DNA of 5,549 nt from Acidobacteriaceae bacterium (GCA_027364815.1 DAHXOQ010000200.1:1-5549), one strand, 5' to 3'; shown: positions 1 to 5,549, counted from the first letter of the stretch. The notes: generated by a model not told the origin, from the sequence alone. Program-made: numbers and translations.

Positions 1-783
1 AACGAGATGATCACCTCGCTGCGCAACGACCGCATGACCAGCTTCCGCGACCGCTTCCGCACCGTCGACGTGCTGCTCATCGACGACATTCAGATCATCT
101 CGCAGAAAGAGCGCACGCAGGAGGAGTTCTTCCATACCTTCAACACTCTGCACGAGAACATGAAGCAGATTGTGATTGCGAGTGATCGTCCGCCGAAAGA
201 GTTGGCGGAGATTGAAGACCGTCTGCGCTCGCGTTTTGAATGGGGATTGATTGCGGACATTCAACCGCCTGATCTTGAGACGAAGGTCGCGATTCTGCAG
301 AAGAAGGCGGAGAACGAGCAGCTTGTACTGCCGACGGATGTGGCGCTGTTTGTGGCCTCGAATATCCGGACGAACGTGCGTGAGTTGGAAGGCGCGATGA
401 CGCGGTTGATTGCGTGGTGCCAGCACAATCACATGGATGTTACTCTCCAGAGCGCGCAACAATGCTTGAAGCAGTTCATCGACACGCAGCAGCGGAAAAT
501 TACGATTGAGTCGATTCAGAGGGCGGTTGCGGAAGAGTTCGGGATGCGGCCAACCGATCTGAAGCAGAAGAACAATTCGCGCAACGTTGTGGTACCGAGA
601 CAGATTGCGATGTACCTGGCCAAGCAACTGACTGAAGCGAGCTTGCCGGAGATTGGAAGGCAGTTCGGAAACAAGCACCATACGACGGTGATGCACTCGA
701 TTGGAAAGATCGATGAGCAGCGCAGGACGGATAAGGATCTGCACCGGGTACTGGGAAAACTCAACGATATTTTGAATGGGTAA
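1..783 (+). CDS. dnaA: Chromosomal replication initiator protein DnaA, C-terminal part (5' end outside window)
   Basis: DnaA is the AAA+ ATPase that binds DnaA boxes at oriC, melts the origin and helps load the replicative helicase. The open frame runs in from the first base and ends at TAA 781-783, giving 260 residues of a family usually about 450-470 long. The N-terminal domains and Walker A therefore lie upstream. Counting from the first codon, I see Walker B (LLIDDIQ, residues 25-31), a sensor 1 stretch (IVIASDRPPKEL, 57-68), the box VII arginine-finger region (RLRSRF, 74-79) and sensor 2 (NVRELEGA, 125-132). Domain IV follows, with the helix-turn-helix and DnaA signature at about 202-237 (IGRQFGNKHHTTVMHS, 218-233). 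That signature carries K-H where E. coli has R-D, a variant I believe occurs in several phyla. Codon choice changes abruptly near nucleotide 170. A strong hairpin terminator follows the stop codon. Confidence 0.98.
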   Translation, partial: NEMITSLRNDRMTSFRDRFRTVDVLLIDDIQIISQKERTQEEFFHTFNTLHENMKQIVIASDRPPKELAEIEDRLRSRFEWGLIADIQPPDLETKVAILQKKAENEQLVLPTDVALFVASNIRTNVRELEGAMTRLIAWCQHNHMDVTLQSAQQCLKQFIDTQQRKITIESIQRAVAEEFGMRPTDLKQKNNSRNVVVPRQIAMYLAKQLTEASLPEIGRQFGNKHHTTVMHSIGKIDEQRRTDKDLHRVLGKLNDILNG

Positions 784-804
784 GGCACAAACAAGCTGAA
801 AACA

Positions 805-841
805 AACTCCCAATTTCTTTTGAAGTTGGGAGTTATTATTT
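805..841 (+). terminator. Rho-independent terminator after dnaA
   Basis: A near-perfect hairpin has arms 805-817 and 822-834, thirteen pairs with a single T-G wobble (814/825), closed by a TTTT loop (818-821). It begins 21 nt after the dnaA stop and is followed by the AT-rich stretch ATTATTT rather than a clean T run. The A-rich sequence on the left (800-806) could give some termination on the other strand, although no minus-strand gene ends here. The right arm contains GGGAG (828-832), which may also act as a ribosome binding site for a four-codon ORF at 842. Confidence 0.85.
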
Positions 842-856
842 ATGAGTAAAACATGA
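842..856 (+). CDS. Possible four-codon upstream ORF (MSKT) overlapping the phosphatase start
   Basis: ATG 842-844 opens a frame of four codons ending in TGA 854-856. The stop overlaps the ATG at 853 in an ATGA arrangement typical of translational coupling. A plausible Shine-Dalgarno, GGGAG at 828-832, sits nine bases upstream, inside the right arm of the dnaA terminator hairpin. So short an ORF can easily arise by chance. It is listed because it would supply a ribosome to the 853 start, which otherwise has no well-placed binding site. No function is proposed. Confidence 0.2.
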   Translation: MSKT

Positions 857-1524
857 AGGTTTCCATGAAAATGATTGCAATGCTTCCAGGCAAAAATATT
901 CGCCTCAGATTGTTAATTACCATCACAATGACGGTTGTGATGCTTTTATTGCTGACACCACTCACTTGCACAGCCCAAACGACTACGGAGACCCTGGTGA
1001 TCATCCGTCATGGAGAGAAGCCTTCAGGCGGGCTTGGCCAACTATCGTGCCGCGGATTGAATCGTGCTATGGCATTGCCCGATGTGTTGATTGCAAAATT
1101 TGGCAAGCCGGAGTACATCTTTGCTCCCGATCCCGCGCAAAAGGTTGATGATTACACGCTCGGCGGCTACTCCTACGTACGGCCGCTTGCGACAATTGAG
1201 CCCACGGCAATCCGGCTCGTGATGCCGGTGAATACGCAGATCGGTTATAAGCAGATTGATAAATTGCAGAAGGAGTTGCTCGATTCGAAGTATGCATCCT
1301 CGAAGGTTTTCATCGCCTGGGAGCATTATTACGAAGAGAAGTTTGCGAAAGAGCTGGTGAAAAAATTCGGCGGAAATCCTGACCAGGTTCCTACGTGGGA
1401 TAACTCGGAGTACGACATGATTTATGTGATCCGGCTGACTCGCACGGGTGGCAAAACGGAAGTGTCATTCAGCGCCGATCACGAAGGATTAAACGAAAAA
1501 CTCAGCAACGAATGCCCGAAGTAA
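853..1524 (+). CDS. Secreted histidine phosphatase superfamily protein
   Basis: A 223-residue protein of the histidine phosphatase (phosphoglycerate-mutase-like) superfamily, which removes phosphate through a phosphohistidine intermediate. The substrate cannot be read from the sequence. The catalytic RHGEKP motif is at residues 52-57 (H53 the expected nucleophile). A second arginine lies in RPLATIEP (110-117), and the second catalytic histidine is in AWEH (155-158). The N-terminus has basic residues, then a hydrophobic run (about 19-36) and a likely signal peptidase I site after CTA (41), so the enzyme is probably periplasmic or exported. The start is ambiguous. ATG 853 lacks a well-spaced ribosome binding site, whereas GAAGG at 855-859 lies five bases before an in-frame ATG at 865, and both starts keep the signal peptide. 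The gene stands alone on the plus strand, after the dnaA terminator, and converges with the VOC gene one base away. Confidence 0.88.
   Translation: MKVSMKMIAMLPGKNIRLRLLITITMTVVMLLLLTPLTCTAQTTTETLVIIRHGEKPSGGLGQLSCRGLNRAMALPDVLIAKFGKPEYIFAPDPAQKVDDYTLGGYSYVRPLATIEPTAIRLVMPVNTQIGYKQIDKLQKELLDSKYASSKVFIAWEHYYEEKFAKELVKKFGGNPDQVPTWDNSEYDMIYVIRLTRTGGKTEVSFSADHEGLNEKLSNECPK
855..859 (+). promoter_or_regulatory. Ribosome binding site favouring the 865 start of the phosphatase
   Basis: GAAGG is followed by five bases and then ATG 865-867, in frame with the phosphatase. It overlaps the upstream candidate start at 853. The 865 start would remove four residues (MKVS) and leave the signal peptide intact. 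Confidence 0.4.
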
Positions 1525-1525
1525 A

Positions 1526-1915
1526 TTAAAACTCAGTCACGCTGAGCACATTGCCATCAGGATCTTTGAACCATGCGATCTTTGCGCCACCGGGTGCGTT
1601 CCAAATTCCTTGCGGATCATCATCATTGAGGCGGGGGAAGCGCAGGAAGGTGATGCTGGCAGCCGTGAGCTTATCAACTGTGGTGGTGATCGAATCAACT
1701 TGCCAGCCAAGGATTGTGAAGGGTGCAGGCTTGTGCTCGCTGACTGGAGTGACGCGGAGCATGGTTCCGTTGGCGTCGAAGACAAGCGCGAAGGGAAATT
1801 CGTCGGTGACCAAGCGCAGACCCAGCACACTTTCGTAAAACTCGCGCGCCTGCTCCATGTCTGTAACGGGCACGAAAGCAATAATTTTGCTGGCGCCGAG
1901 AATTGAATCGGACAT
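1526..1915 (-). CDS. VOC (glyoxalase/bleomycin-resistance/dioxygenase fold) family protein
   Basis: A small cytosolic-looking protein of 129 residues with the two beta-alpha-beta-beta-beta modules of the vicinal oxygen chelate superfamily. Module one is about residues 9-57, with the typical AREFYESVLGLRLV (23-36). Module two is about 66-129, ending in the strongly typical WFKDPDGNVLSVTEF (115-129). The family includes glyoxalases, dioxygenases, epimerases and resistance proteins, so the reaction cannot be assigned. The usual first metal-ligand histidine at the start of strand one is not present (KIIAFVPVTD, 10-19). An acidic residue near the C-terminus (E128) is at the usual last-ligand position. 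The start at 1915 is well supported by GGAG (complement of 1923-1926) seven bases upstream. It lies 39 nt downstream of the nucleoside hydrolase on the same strand, so probably shares its transcript. Its stop is one base from the phosphatase stop. Confidence 0.9.
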   Translation of the reverse strand: MSDSILGASKIIAFVPVTDMEQAREFYESVLGLRLVTDEFPFALVFDANGTMLRVTPVSEHKPAPFTILGWQVDSITTTVDKLTAASITFLRFPRLNDDDPQGIWNAPGGAKIAWFKDPDGNVLSVTEF

Positions 1916-1954
1916 TGTCGATCTCCGAGGGGAATGTTTCTATTCAGTTTGCGA

Positions 1955-3070
1955 TTATTTGGCTTCGTGCGTCATCAGTTGCACAAAGAATTTTTGAAAC
2001 TTTGGTAAGTCAAGGTCGAGTTGCGCATGGACGAGGCGCACGCCTGTTGCGGGCTTGAGTTGCTCGGTCCAGGTGAGGGTATCGCCATAGGTGGGGCCGT
2101 GACTGATGTCGACGTCCATGTAGACGACGGACTCTTTGGTGATGAGCGAGGGGTCGAGCCATGCGCAGGCGGCGAGTTCATCCCAAAGATAGTAGCGGGC
2201 CTGACTCCACGCGGCGATGTACTTGGCGGCGGGGGTAGATGATTTGCTGATCTCGTCGAGCATCTTTTGCGTGAAGGGCGCCTTGATGGAAACATAGACT
2301 GTGGTGACGTCGATGCGCGGCCATGCGGCGTGGAGCATGATGTGCGCGGCTTCTGGATCGCGCCAGAAATTGAATTCGTGGCGTGGGCTGGTTGCGAATT
2401 CGGGGTCATCGGTTTGTGGATTGAGGCTGCCGCCCATGAGGACGATGCCTTTGGTGAGCGCGGCGAAGTCGGGGTCGATGGATATGGCAAGCGCGATGTT
2501 GGTCATGGGCCCGGCGGCGTAGATGGTGACCTGGTGCGGGTGGGCGTGGACCTGACGAATGAGGAAATGAATTGCGTCTTCGTCGATGGCCTTGATAGTC
2601 GGCTGGCCCTCAGGCATGGGTGGGATTTCGTAAGGACCGTGATGGACGAGTTTTTCAGGCGTGTAAGGTTTGATGCCTTCGGGAGTTTCGACGAGATGGG
2701 TTGGTCCCTGGCCCCACGCGCCGAGCCAAGTGGCTTTGCCGATCAGCGCGGATTGCCAGCGGGTTTCTTCTTCGGTGCGGACGAGCGGGAAGACTGCGCC
2801 ACGGGCGACGGGAATATCAGAGTGGCCGGTTAGCTCGAGCATGCGCAGAGTGTGCAGCGTTTCTTCGTCGCGCCATGCGTTGCCGGTGACCATGGTGATG
2901 CCGAGGACCTGCACATTCGGCGCTTCAAGCAGGACCATCATGGCCATTTGGTTGGAGCCGCCGGGACCAGAGCCGTCCTGATCGATGAGAACCAATTTTT
3001 TCTGCGCCGTTGTGATGCACGGCGACAGCAATATCAAAAGCAAAAAAATCTTCGCACCCATAGCCGTCAT
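1955..3070 (-). CDS. Secreted nucleoside hydrolase (inosine-uridine-preferring type)
   Basis: A 371-residue protein of the nucleoside hydrolase family, which cleaves the N-glycosidic bond of ribonucleosides to base and ribose. Residues 5-22 form a signal peptide (hydrophobic run, then TTA before Q23), which predicts export. Family landmarks are the N-terminal acidic metal motif beginning D30-Q-D32, VLGITMVTGNAWRDEE (55-70), AAGPMTNIALAI (185-196), IVLMGGS (209-215), EFNFWRDPEAA (232-242), and the late catalytic-site aspartate in LWDELAA (D297). The usual DxDPGxDD motif is altered here: after D30 and D32 the second acidic pair is replaced by S39-N40. No clear Shine-Dalgarno precedes ATG 3070 or the in-frame ATG at 3061, so the exact start is uncertain. 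The gap from the R3H gene upstream is 52 nt and contains TACAAT (complement of 3091-3096), a possible -10 element with only a poor -35. Otherwise the gene would be read from the R3H promoter. Confidence 0.9.
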   Translation of the reverse strand: MTAMGAKIFLLLILLSPCITTAQKKLVLIDQDGSGPGGSNQMAMMVLLEAPNVQVLGITMVTGNAWRDEETLHTLRMLELTGHSDIPVARGAVFPLVRTEEETRWQSALIGKATWLGAWGQGPTHLVETPEGIKPYTPEKLVHHGPYEIPPMPEGQPTIKAIDEDAIHFLIRQVHAHPHQVTIYAAGPMTNIALAISIDPDFAALTKGIVLMGGSLNPQTDDPEFATSPRHEFNFWRDPEAAHIMLHAAWPRIDVTTVYVSIKAPFTQKMLDEISKSSTPAAKYIAAWSQARYYLWDELAACAWLDPSLITKESVVYMDVDISHGPTYGDTLTWTEQLKPATGVRLVHAQLDLDLPKFQKFFVQLMTHEAK

Positions 3071-3122
3071 TGTGGCATATGAGCGCGAAGATTGTACTTG
3101 TGAAAATTATTGTGGGGTAAAT

Positions 3123-3746
3123 TTAGCGGTGGCCAAAACCACCTGGACGACGATCTCTTCCACCACGATCACCACCTCGGCGGTCACCACCACGATCTGA
3201 GCCTCGATCGCCTCTCGGTGCGAAAGTGCGCGGCTCTGGTGGGGGCGCTTGACCTTTGATATAGACGGCCAGATGGCGGTCGCGGCCTTCGCCGTTGCTG
3301 GCTGTCTCCAGGTCTTCCATTTCCTTGAAGACCATGTGGAGGAGACGACGCTCGCGGCTGTTCATCGGCGGAAAACTGAATGGCAGGCTGGTCTTTCGAA
3401 CTTGTTCGGCAGCGGTTTCTGCAGAAAGCTTGAGCTCGCCGACGCGGAGGGCTTTGAAGTTGCCACTGTCAAAGCTGACGAGATCGTGCTCGCGCGGATC
3501 GAGGCGGAGAATCTGCGCGACGACGGCTTCAAAGGCGCGCAGGAGTTCACCGTTGTGCTGGGTGACGAGCGGTGCATCGGGGCCCGCAAGTTCAACGTAT
3601 ATCTCGCGGGCTTCAAGGCCATCGGGATCGCGTGCGCCTTCACCGGCTGTGATGCGGTATTTGAGGCGCAATCCGCCCAGTTGGTTGATGGAGCTTAAAA
3701 AATCGGCAATGGTCTGTGCGGCTTGTTGATAATCGGCAATTGGCAT
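3123..3746 (-). CDS. KhpB/Jag-like RNA-binding protein with KH-like and R3H domains and an RGG-type tail
   Basis: A 207-residue homologue of KhpB (Jag, SpoIIIJ-associated protein), a cytosolic RNA-binding protein often encoded near the origin of replication. A KH-like domain spans about residues 8-118, followed by an R3H domain (about 125-162). The latter contains PPMNSRERRLLH with R133 and H137 (the R-x3-H core) and TASNGEGRDRHL (148-159), matching the Jag family pattern. The N-terminal Jag_N domain of Firmicutes proteins is absent. The KH loop, normally GxxG, reads TQHNG (62-66), so its first glycine is lost. The C-terminal 31 residues (177-207) are almost only R, G and D. I prefer the start at 3746 (MPIADYQQ) because the KH domain begins directly after it. 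An in-frame ATG at 3797 would add 17 residues that look unlike a domain. Neither start has a good ribosome binding site. It is first of three minus-strand genes. Confidence 0.85.
   Translation of the reverse strand: MPIADYQQAAQTIADFLSSINQLGGLRLKYRITAGEGARDPDGLEAREIYVELAGPDAPLVTQHNGELLRAFEAVVAQILRLDPREHDLVSFDSGNFKALRVGELKLSAETAAEQVRKTSLPFSFPPMNSRERRLLHMVFKEMEDLETASNGEGRDRHLAVYIKGQAPPPEPRTFAPRGDRGSDRGGDRRGGDRGGRDRRPGGFGHR
3126..3218 (-). repeat. Arg/Gly/Asp-rich low-complexity tail of the R3H protein
   Basis: This stretch encodes the last 31 residues of the R3H protein, built from irregular repeats of RGG, DRG and RRGG ending in PGGFGHR. On the plus strand it appears as repeated CCACCACGATC-like units. 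Such RGG-type tails are known to bind RNA weakly and to promote assembly of ribonucleoprotein. That role is inferred here from composition only. Confidence 0.75.
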
Positions 3747-3797
3747 GACAAACCAGTATCGCAGAGTAGGGCGCCAATGCGGAATCCCGGCGAACAA

Positions 3798-4021
3798 TTT
3801 CAGCCAAGAGCAGGTTTGACAAGGATACTAAGGATAAAGGGTAAGGGAGATTCTGTGAAATACTTCAAGAACCCTGAACGGATGCTTGAATTCATTGAGT
3901 TGATTTGAACTAACTTATATTGCTTAAATCCACAATTTGAATAATTTCTCTCTTATAGCTTTACCTGGCTTGCTAAGTTCGCTGATACTGTACCTTTACA
4001 AAACACCTGATTGAGGCATTC
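3798..4021. promoter_or_regulatory. AT-rich divergent intergenic region between the R3H gene and the M1-like peptidase gene
   Basis: Promoters for both flanking genes should lie here because they are transcribed away from each other. The most AT-rich part is about 3904-3962. Candidate minus-strand elements are TTCAAA (complement of 3936-3941) and TATAAG (complement of 3914-3919), spaced by 16. Plus-strand candidates are weak: TTACCT (3961-3966) with GATACT (3984-3989) spaced by 17, or TTGATT (3900-3905) with TTAAAT (3924-3929) spaced by 18. A perfect TTGACA at 3816-3821 has no good -10 at the right distance. None of these is more than a suggestion. A 7/9 match to the DnaA box is at 3926-3934. 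The plus-strand gene has a good ribosome binding site, GAGG at 4013-4016. Confidence 0.35.
3855..3908 (+). CDS. Possible 17-residue peptide ORF
   Basis: GTG at 3855 opens a frame of 17 codons ending in TGA 3906-3908 (VKYFKNPERMLEFIELI). It is preceded by a near-ideal Shine-Dalgarno, AAGGGAG at 3843-3849, with a five-base spacer. I do not recognise the peptide. It could be a leader peptide for the M1-like gene 114 nt downstream, a remnant of a decayed gene, or chance. The same frame stays open upstream to 3723, but that part overlaps the R3H gene antisense and looks non-coding. Confidence 0.2.
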   Translation: MKYFKNPERMLEFIELI

Positions 4022-5549
4022 ATGCAGACTCGACCCGGCAAGCAACTCGGCTTTAATTTTGCACTGTTAATGCTGATAGCATCCGGATTGTCAGCGCAAT
4101 CACAGCCCAATACGAACGTACTCTATCAGCAACTCAGAAACCTGAAGCCAGGCGGTGATGTCATTAATGTGAGTGGTCTGACGCTCAAGCGTGATGCGGC
4201 TATTTTCACTTTTCAGAGTGGGAGTTTTGCCTTTTACGGGGTTACAAATAACAAGGAGACAGGTGCGGTATTTATAGGCTCCGGGCATATACACATCACT
4301 CCACCGACGCGGGAAGAGCGGCACAACCTGCTGATTCTGAATCATACTGAAGAGTTTGATGAGGATTTTGACCAAGCCTTGTTCCGTTTCACCGATGACA
4401 CGGCGGCAGAGTTACGCAAGGCATCAACGGGTAATGGCGAAGCAAAACCAAGTTACATCCAGATAGCCCAGGATTTTCATAATTTTCAGCGAATGAAGCT
4501 TCATAACAACTATGACCTGCGGATTCTTGAAGATGTGCAGAGTGCGGCGCCGGGAGGATTTTTTCTGGCTGCACTGCACAGTCGCAAGAATGCACATTTG
4601 CTTTTTATCATCGATCCGCATGGAGTCAGTGAGGTTGCGCCTGAAGAGGTGGCACTGCACAGCATGAGTGATTGGGGCAATACGATTTTGCTGGCCTTCC
4701 ACAGTTCCGACGAGTACCACGGCCAGAATCAGGTTAATGGCAACGAGTTGAACGCGACTACACACATCAGTTCAGAAAACCTGGATGCGACGATTGAGAA
4801 GAATGGATTCTTGACGGGGCTGGCAACGGTTGAGATTAAAGCTGCGACGGATGGCGTGGCTGTGATTCCTCTGAATATTTACCGGACATTGCGCGTGAGC
4901 AAGGTGGAGACTGCGAGCGGCGAGCAACTGGAATTTATACAGGAGAAGAAGGAAGAGGATCCGGATTTTGGAGTTGTGCTGAAGTCTCCACTCAAGAAGG
5001 ATGAGAGCGTAACTCTGCGCATTGCCTATGGCGGCAAAGATGTGGTGATGGACGAAGGTGGCGCAAATTATTACCCGGTTGCGCGGGAGAGCTGGTATCC
5101 GAACTCAGCGCAGGGCCTGGGTGATTATGTTACTTACAAGATGACCTTTCATGTTCCCAGGGGCCTGGAACTGATTGCGACGGGAACAAAGTTGAAGGAG
5201 TACAACGAAGGCAAGTACACCATTTCAGAATGGAAGAGTGACGTTCCAATCCCAGTTGTTGGCTTCAACCTTGGGAAATTCAAGATGAAGGAGACGCAAG
5301 TACAGGAGTCGGGGGTGCAGGGCAAACCTGGCGATCTTTTGACCGTGAACGCATATGCCAATGAGAGTACTCCTGACAATATGCAAGAATTTTCCGGCGC
5401 GGAAGGTGTGGGCAACATCAATACCGCATCGATGCTTCCGCTGCAGTTGAGCGAAGGCGCGGCGGCGGCAGAAATTTACTCTGACTACTTTGGCGAGTTG
5501 CCCTTCTCGCACGTTGCGCTGACGCAACAGTTTGCCTGCGGTTACGGAC
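4022..5549 (+). CDS. Secreted M1-family-like metallopeptidase, N-terminal part (3' end outside window)
   Basis: An open frame of 509 codons runs off the window without a stop. GAGG at 4013-4016, five bases before ATG 4022, supports the start. Residues 1-25 form a signal peptide (hydrophobic 11-20, cleavage after LSA). Residues about 40-265 are an N-terminal region I cannot assign, containing GAVFIGSGHIHITPP (81-95). Residues about 266-425 resemble the beta-rich N-terminal domain of M1 aminopeptidases: ESWYPN (356-361), TYKMTFHVPRGLELIATG (371-388), ISEWKSDVPIPVVGFNLGKF (401-420). Residues 484-509 (EIYSDYFGELPFSHVALTQQ and on) match the segment that leads into the M1 catalytic domain. The zinc-binding HExxH and downstream glutamate would lie beyond the window, so activity is unproven. 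The expected role is periplasmic or surface cleavage of peptides, from family knowledge. The gene is divergent from the R3H run. Confidence 0.8.
   Translation, partial: MQTRPGKQLGFNFALLMLIASGLSAQSQPNTNVLYQQLRNLKPGGDVINVSGLTLKRDAAIFTFQSGSFAFYGVTNNKETGAVFIGSGHIHITPPTREERHNLLILNHTEEFDEDFDQALFRFTDDTAAELRKASTGNGEAKPSYIQIAQDFHNFQRMKLHNNYDLRILEDVQSAAPGGFFLAALHSRKNAHLLFIIDPHGVSEVAPEEVALHSMSDWGNTILLAFHSSDEYHGQNQVNGNELNATTHISSENLDATIEKNGFLTGLATVEIKAATDGVAVIPLNIYRTLRVSKVETASGEQLEFIQEKKEEDPDFGVVLKSPLKKDESVTLRIAYGGKDVVMDEGGANYYPVARESWYPNSAQGLGDYVTYKMTFHVPRGLELIATGTKLKEYNEGKYTISEWKSDVPIPVVGFNLGKFKMKETQVQESGVQGKPGDLLTVNAYANESTPDNMQEFSGAEGVGNINTASMLPLQLSEGAAAAEIYSDYFGELPFSHVALTQQFACGYG

Noticed and set aside
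516..794. Minus-strand open frame antisense to the end of dnaA
   Set aside because: Overlaps the conserved DNA-binding domain of DnaA and runs toward no neighbour. No evidence of coding.
2267..2833. 188-codon plus-strand open frame antisense to the nucleoside hydrolase
   Set aside because: The opposite strand encodes a clear nucleoside hydrolase with family motifs. This frame has composition typical of an antisense shadow, rich in D, G and V, and no recognisable domain.
3249..3729. Two plus-strand open frames of 144-149 codons antisense to the R3H gene
   Set aside because: They mirror the KH-R3H coding sequence, have no ribosome binding site I trust, and show no family resemblance.
3816..3844. 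Perfect -35 hexamer TTGACA at 3816-3821 as a promoter
   Set aside because: No acceptable -10 at 16-18 bases; the best (GGTAAG at 3840-3845) matches only three positions. GATAAA lies just 11 bases away.
3864..3890. Inverted repeat TTCAAG / CTTGAA with a 15-base loop in the divergent intergenic region
   Set aside because: Six pairs with a long loop and no T run: too weak for a terminator and not distinctive enough for an operator.
3724..3934. Near-matches to the DnaA box: TGTTGATAA at 3724-3732 (8/9 to TGTGGATAA) and AAATCCACA at 3926-3934 (7/9 to TTATCCACA), next to AT-rich DNA
   Set aside because: Only two imperfect matches about 200 bases apart, one of them inside the R3H coding sequence. 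No cluster of boxes, so I do not call an origin here. The origin, if nearby, is more likely upstream of dnaA, outside the window.
4424..5527. Minus-strand open frames of about 90-113 codons within the M1-like gene
   Set aside because: The plus strand is one uninterrupted frame with signal peptide and M1-like motifs throughout. The minus frames are shadows.

Overview
The window reads as a stretch of bacterial chromosome near the replication initiator gene, probably from an Acidobacteriota (Terriglobia-like) genome. That assignment rests on remembered family resemblance: the DnaA box-binding motif variant KHHTTVMHS, the form of the KhpB/Jag-type R3H protein, and a secreted M1-like peptidase with a long N-terminal extension. 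It was not tested by any search. Base composition is moderate, and every gene looks ordinary and chromosomal. I see no mobile element, CRISPR array, tRNA or rRNA.

Layout. Positions 1-783 (+) hold the C-terminal part of dnaA, whose 5' end lies outside the window. It is followed by a strong hairpin terminator at 805-841. Next is a secreted histidine-phosphatase-superfamily protein (853-1524, +). It meets, tail to tail with one base between the stop codons, a minus-strand run of three genes. In transcription order these are a KhpB/Jag-like R3H RNA-binding protein (3746-3123), a secreted nucleoside hydrolase (3070-1955) and a VOC/glyoxalase-fold protein (1915-1526). The gaps of 52 and 39 nt would suit one transcript. 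An AT-rich divergent intergenic region (about 3798-4021) separates this run from a plus-strand gene that leaves the window at 5549. That gene has 509 open codons with no stop and looks like the N-terminal part of a secreted M1-family (gluzincin) metallopeptidase.

How the genes may fit together. dnaA and a khpB/jag homologue are typical of origin-proximal neighbourhoods. The other genes are mostly exported hydrolases: a phosphatase, a nucleoside hydrolase and a peptidase, each with a signal peptide. A shared role in scavenging phosphate, nucleosides and peptides in the periplasm is an inference from co-location only. I found no convincing new multi-gene system. The observations most worth checking are a sharp codon-usage change inside dnaA, the RGG-like tail and altered GxxG loop of the R3H protein, a substituted metal-binding motif in the nucleoside hydrolase, a four-codon upstream ORF embedded at the dnaA terminator, and the uncharacterised N-terminal region of the M1-like protein.
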